Made by a program: the position numbers and the translations under genes
Notes under the pieces: model-generated
Database searches by the model: none
Seen by the model: only the letters and a program-made list of their open reading frames with translations
What the model was told of the DNA's origin: nothing
Shown: piece by piece, positions 60,521-64,000 of the stretch
How the letters are laid out: each line of letters starts with the position of its first letter
Position numbering within the stretch: the first letter of the stretch is position 1
Origin: Tubiluchus corallicola
Lineage: Eukaryota; Priapulida; Priapulimorpha; Priapulimorphida; Tubiluchidae
Reading direction: 5' to 3'
NCBI GenBank assembly: GCA_030141605.1
Contig: JAQGDQ010000127.1
Span: 62,001 to 126,000, forward strand
Length of the DNA: 64,000 nt

Positions 60521-62699
60521 GACTGCGAGCGAGAGTGCTGGAAACAGCTCACTGGAAAGAGTTTATGTAGTTTTAATCAGATATGGTTTGATTTTCCAAG
60601 AGGTTCATGGGCCACTTCAATAAACATTTTTTTGGATCCACCCAGTCAAATTTTCAGAAAAAAATGTGCAAACAGGCTCTATGAAAAGTCGATTTAAAAC
60701 TGTTTGGGGACTTAAACACTCTCCCGGAATGAGGACAAAATGGCCTATGAAGTGTCACTGTTTCATTTAAAGAGATAACCATTTAACGAAATGAGAGAGT
60801 GTATTTCAGAGTTCTTTTTAAACCATGCCATAACTGCATGCTATTGGAACAACTATTGGTCTTTGTCTTTCAAAAACGTGAGGCTGTTCCGGCATTGTTG
60901 CCACCCACTATTCTGGTGTACACAGAGGGCTCTATTAAGCAATCTTTGCTAGCTTATAACCATCATAATATCTTAAAAAAGTAAATAAGTGGGATGTTAG
61001 TGCATTATTGATTTTAGTGATTTTAATTTAATCTTGATGTTGATTGCTGTTGTTGTGAGGGTGGTGTGCTGTGGTGGATGTGGTCTTGTGTGTTTGTAGG
61101 TTTATGTGCAAAATTGTTTTGCATGGTTTTTGCTAGTCTTAAATTATTGTTAATAGGTTGAGTACAGTCCTTATTTTTACGTTCGCTATTTCATTTCAGC
61201 ATGGCAAGTCCATAACAAAGGATGAAGTTTAATGAATGTTGAAGCATTCCGTTTTTTTGTGCGGCTGCCTGGTTATGGAACATTCCAGAAAAGGTAAGTA
61301 GTTATTTTAATGTGGCTTAATTCAATCAGATTGTGCAGTAATGTAAAGTTTCTAAAGACAAAATAGAAACTATAGAAAATGGATAGCTGAGTACATTAGA
61401 ATAAATTAGGTTGATCATCATGTTGAAAACTGAGAGTATAAATTTTTATTTTTGTTTTCATTATGGTGAAATTACATCTCCGATAATTTGAGATCATTTG
61501 AGTATAATTTTATTACCCACCTTTAACTTTGGTCTGTGTAATTAAATAAAGAATCATGGTTCTGTAATTAAAATTACATTTATAATACTTCAAACAATAA
61601 ACTGTTACCCTTAACTGAGTACCTGGTCCTGTGCTGCTGTCCTCTTTGTGTGCCAAAGTTTCGCAAATAGGCACTGGAATTATCTAACTCCATTAAGGGT
61701 CTACCCCTACACTCTTTTGGAGATATGGGACAATTTTTCTTCTTCTGAGAATGGAATGGAATTAAATTCCAACACTGCTGTAATCCTAAAAAATAAATAA
61801 ATAAAACTTAAAACCAAAATAATAAAAAAGTGAGTTAACTGATTAAGAGACAATTAAGAGTTAATTAATTAAGAGACAGTTGTGTTGTAGACTGTACATT
61901 GTTGTGATTTTTATTACATGGGAATTCTGTATTTCTGGCTTAATGATAAAACTAACATCGTATTGTTACTTAATATAATTAGTTTTTATTTAATTGAAAT
62001 GAAATGTGCACCTTTCTTACTATAATTTTCAATAGTAGATAAAATCATTGTAACTCTAGAGACAAATTTACATGTACAAATTTACACTTCCAAATTAAAT
62101 TAGTTCATTAATGCTTATTATTTAAACTTTAGACCATGTGCATAATGTATAAGCCAAAAGGTGTTAAATTTAAAGTACAAAATTTATGTAGTGTTTTGTT
62201 ATTTGGAATGTGCTTGTTTCTGTATCAGACAACATCTGCTATATGTAGAATAGATCCAAGGCATGTCATTTACTAATGTTTCTGACCAATGTACTACCGA
62301 CTTCAGACTTGACTCGGACTTGAGCCCAAGGACTTGGGTTCAACGTGAATTTGAGCTGAAAGACTTGACTACCACATTGCTTGAAACATTTGAAATAAAA
62401 TTAAAAGCATGGTGTGATTGGTTGGCTCCACTCTTGTAGTAAATATTATGACCTTTTTGTTGCACAGTTATTTATGCTTAATTTACTGTTCATGTATTTG
62501 TAATCAAACATTAATAGCTTTCAGAATTCAATTTAGTTGTAGAAGCTAGTACACACTGTAATATGGAAATAATGATGGATGATTTCCTTATGTGAGGTTC
62601 TTACCTATTGTTGTGACAAGTTAAGCAATAAATGCAGCAAACTTAGTCAGATGTCTTGCCTCAAGCTTGTGAGTGTAAGTGAAGGGTTATAATTATGAT

Positions 62700-63165
62700 T
62701 ATGAATAGTTTATTTGACGTACAACAAAAAACAAAATACAATACAATTATATATAAATAAGAAATCACACATCACACAAAGCATCCCAACCCTTAGGTAT
62801 AATCGTTATAATTATTGAAATTACAGGTTAAACAGTAAACAGTATTTACACGTTTACAAAAATAATATAATTAAATAATGTGCTTTTGCTATCAATTGTA
62901 TATCATTTTCTGTGACTAAGATATTATTTTCTTCTTTTAAAACAGTCTGTAATATAATTTGAAATGAAATTTGCAAGTTCACTTTTATTTCCATTCATGA
63001 GAAATATAAATTTTTCTTGTACTGTAAGATTAATAAAGTTTGGGAACATTTCATTGACATGAGAAAACAGCCTATGTCTAAAATCATTATGATAGTTACA
63101 TTCGAGAATTCAATGCTTTTCGTCATCGACATGTTATGCATGAGAATGTATATTTTCCTAACTTG
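62700..63165 (-). mobile_element. Truncated LINE 3' end with degraded C-terminal ORF
   Basis: On the minus strand a frame ending TAA at 62924 reads DDEKH*ILECNYHNDFR, then LFSHVNEMFPNFINL, VQEKFIFLMNGN and SNYITDCFKRRK. This is the usual C-terminus of CR1/L2-like reverse-transcriptase ORFs (EDEKHFLL.C..Y...R). One internal stop shows decay. The 3' UTR closes with GTACGTCAAATAAACTATTC near 62705-62725, a typical LINE tail. Confidence 0.65.
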
Positions 63166-63330
63166 TAGCAACTGCTGTATCAAATGTTTATATTCAATAA
63201 CCCCACCTACACAATGATAATATAGGTTGCAATGGCAATTAAACGATTATTTTCTTAATTTCGTTTTCATTTAGGATAGTTAGTGCGCGCATATAGATTC
63301 AATATTAAGTGGTTGGAGTTACAGTCATTA

Positions 63331-63879
63331 GTCCAGTCTGTTAGCCGAAAAAAGGGGACTGACTGGATACACCTACCAAACTTTCAGGAATGTTTCTTTA
63401 GGCATTTTAACAGCGTATTTTTATAATATTTATAAAATTTTGCATTTTATAGGGACTGTACCGGGACACTAAAAGTTCACGAAATTTTCCTCCACTTTGG
63501 AGGCTTATAACACCAAAACGTTCACAGATGAACACTTGGCTACTATTAGCAGGGACGAATGGGAAGTTATATGTGAGCTTTCATTTGGCAATACGATTAG
63601 TGTCCTAGGAACACACGAAGTAGCCAAATTACATCATCAGTACCCTCCAGCCATTTCATAATATCAAATATTTGTACATAACTTGTAAGCGAAGCCATAA
63701 AATATGACTAAATATATTATGGACAAATAGAAAATCGGCCATTCGCTACAAGAATTTTGCACCTTAGTTATATCTAAGTTTATGAGATGCCCAAAACGCT
63801 GTTAAATGGTAAAATGATCAAAAGAAACTGTATCCAGTCAGTCCCCATTTCATGAAAATTTGGCCTTAACAGACCGAAC
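63331..63879. mobile_element. TA-flanked inverted-repeat element (mariner-type MITE)
   Basis: The left end GTCCAGTCTGTTAGCC with GGGGACTGACTGGATAC is mirrored at the right end by GTATCCAGTCAGTCCCC and TTAACAGACCGAAC. TA stands directly outside both ends. At about 550 bp it has no transposase open frame. The inner part has no recognised match. Confidence 0.65.
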
Positions 63880-64000
63880 TACATTTTCATTGTTTTTCCG
63901 ACTTATCTGCGATTTACTTAAAATGAGGGGCTGACATGCTACTTCAAACACTGTGATTCTAGTTAAAGTGGAGGAGGGAGGAGCTGATACGCCGCTTTTT

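Larger units (their letters stand above)
54343..64000. other. Right-hand intergenic region, transposon debris and no supported gene
   Basis: From the SGSH start codon to the window end no exon with recognisable protein homology and splice context is found, apart from LINE fragments. The SGSH promoter should lie just above 54342, but no TATA element stands out. A 135-codon minus-strand open frame at 57958-58365 has no recognisable motif and is not called a gene. Confidence 0.55.

Overview
This is an AT-rich nuclear window from an animal. Its genes have many short exons with GT-AG introns, and the spaces between them are long and full of microsatellites, minisatellites and decayed transposon copies. 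A vasopressin/oxytocin-type receptor points to a bilaterian. The sequence of the zona pellucida (ZP) module, with its AHDG and FKFPD-type motifs, looks most like protostome and especially ecdysozoan ZP proteins. I would say a protostome invertebrate and cannot name the species.

I can assemble four protein-coding genes by splicing, all on the minus strand. (1) 712-14825: an 18-coding-exon gene for a predicted 1472-residue type I membrane protein. In order it has a signal peptide, a Thr/Pro-rich mucin-like stretch, a DOMON domain, ten Kazal domains, a linker, a ZP module, a basic furin-type site, a transmembrane helix and a 32-residue tail. A TATA promoter and non-coding first exon near 26.5 kb probably belong to it. 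(2) 28818-33205: a two-exon vasopressin/oxytocin-family GPCR, 365 residues. (3) 40940-44984: a two-exon secreted protein of 1239 residues with five tandem C-type lectin-like domains, a Ser/Thr-rich region and an unrecognised Cys-rich C-terminal domain. A decayed copy of its first exon lies just upstream. (4) 46656-54342: a complete seven-exon lysosomal heparan N-sulfatase (SGSH, sulfamidase), 519 residues, with the CSPSR active-site signature.

In every model the exon lengths and intron phases close exactly into one open frame (4419, 1098, 3720 and 1560 coding bases). That is the main reason for trusting the joins.

The remaining stretches (about 14.9-26.5 kb, 26.6-28.8 kb, 33.2-40.9 kb and 54.4-64 kb) show no further gene that I can support. 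They hold a pogo/Tigger-like MITE inside SGSH intron 1, a hAT-like element with an 8-bp target duplication, a TA-flanked inverted-repeat element at the right end, two LINE 3' fragments, two families of degenerate minisatellites in a mirrored arrangement, a short interstitial TTAGGG tract and several simple repeats. The genes do not form a pathway. Three of the four encode secreted, membrane or lysosomal glycoproteins. The most unusual object is the DOMON-Kazal-ZP membrane protein.
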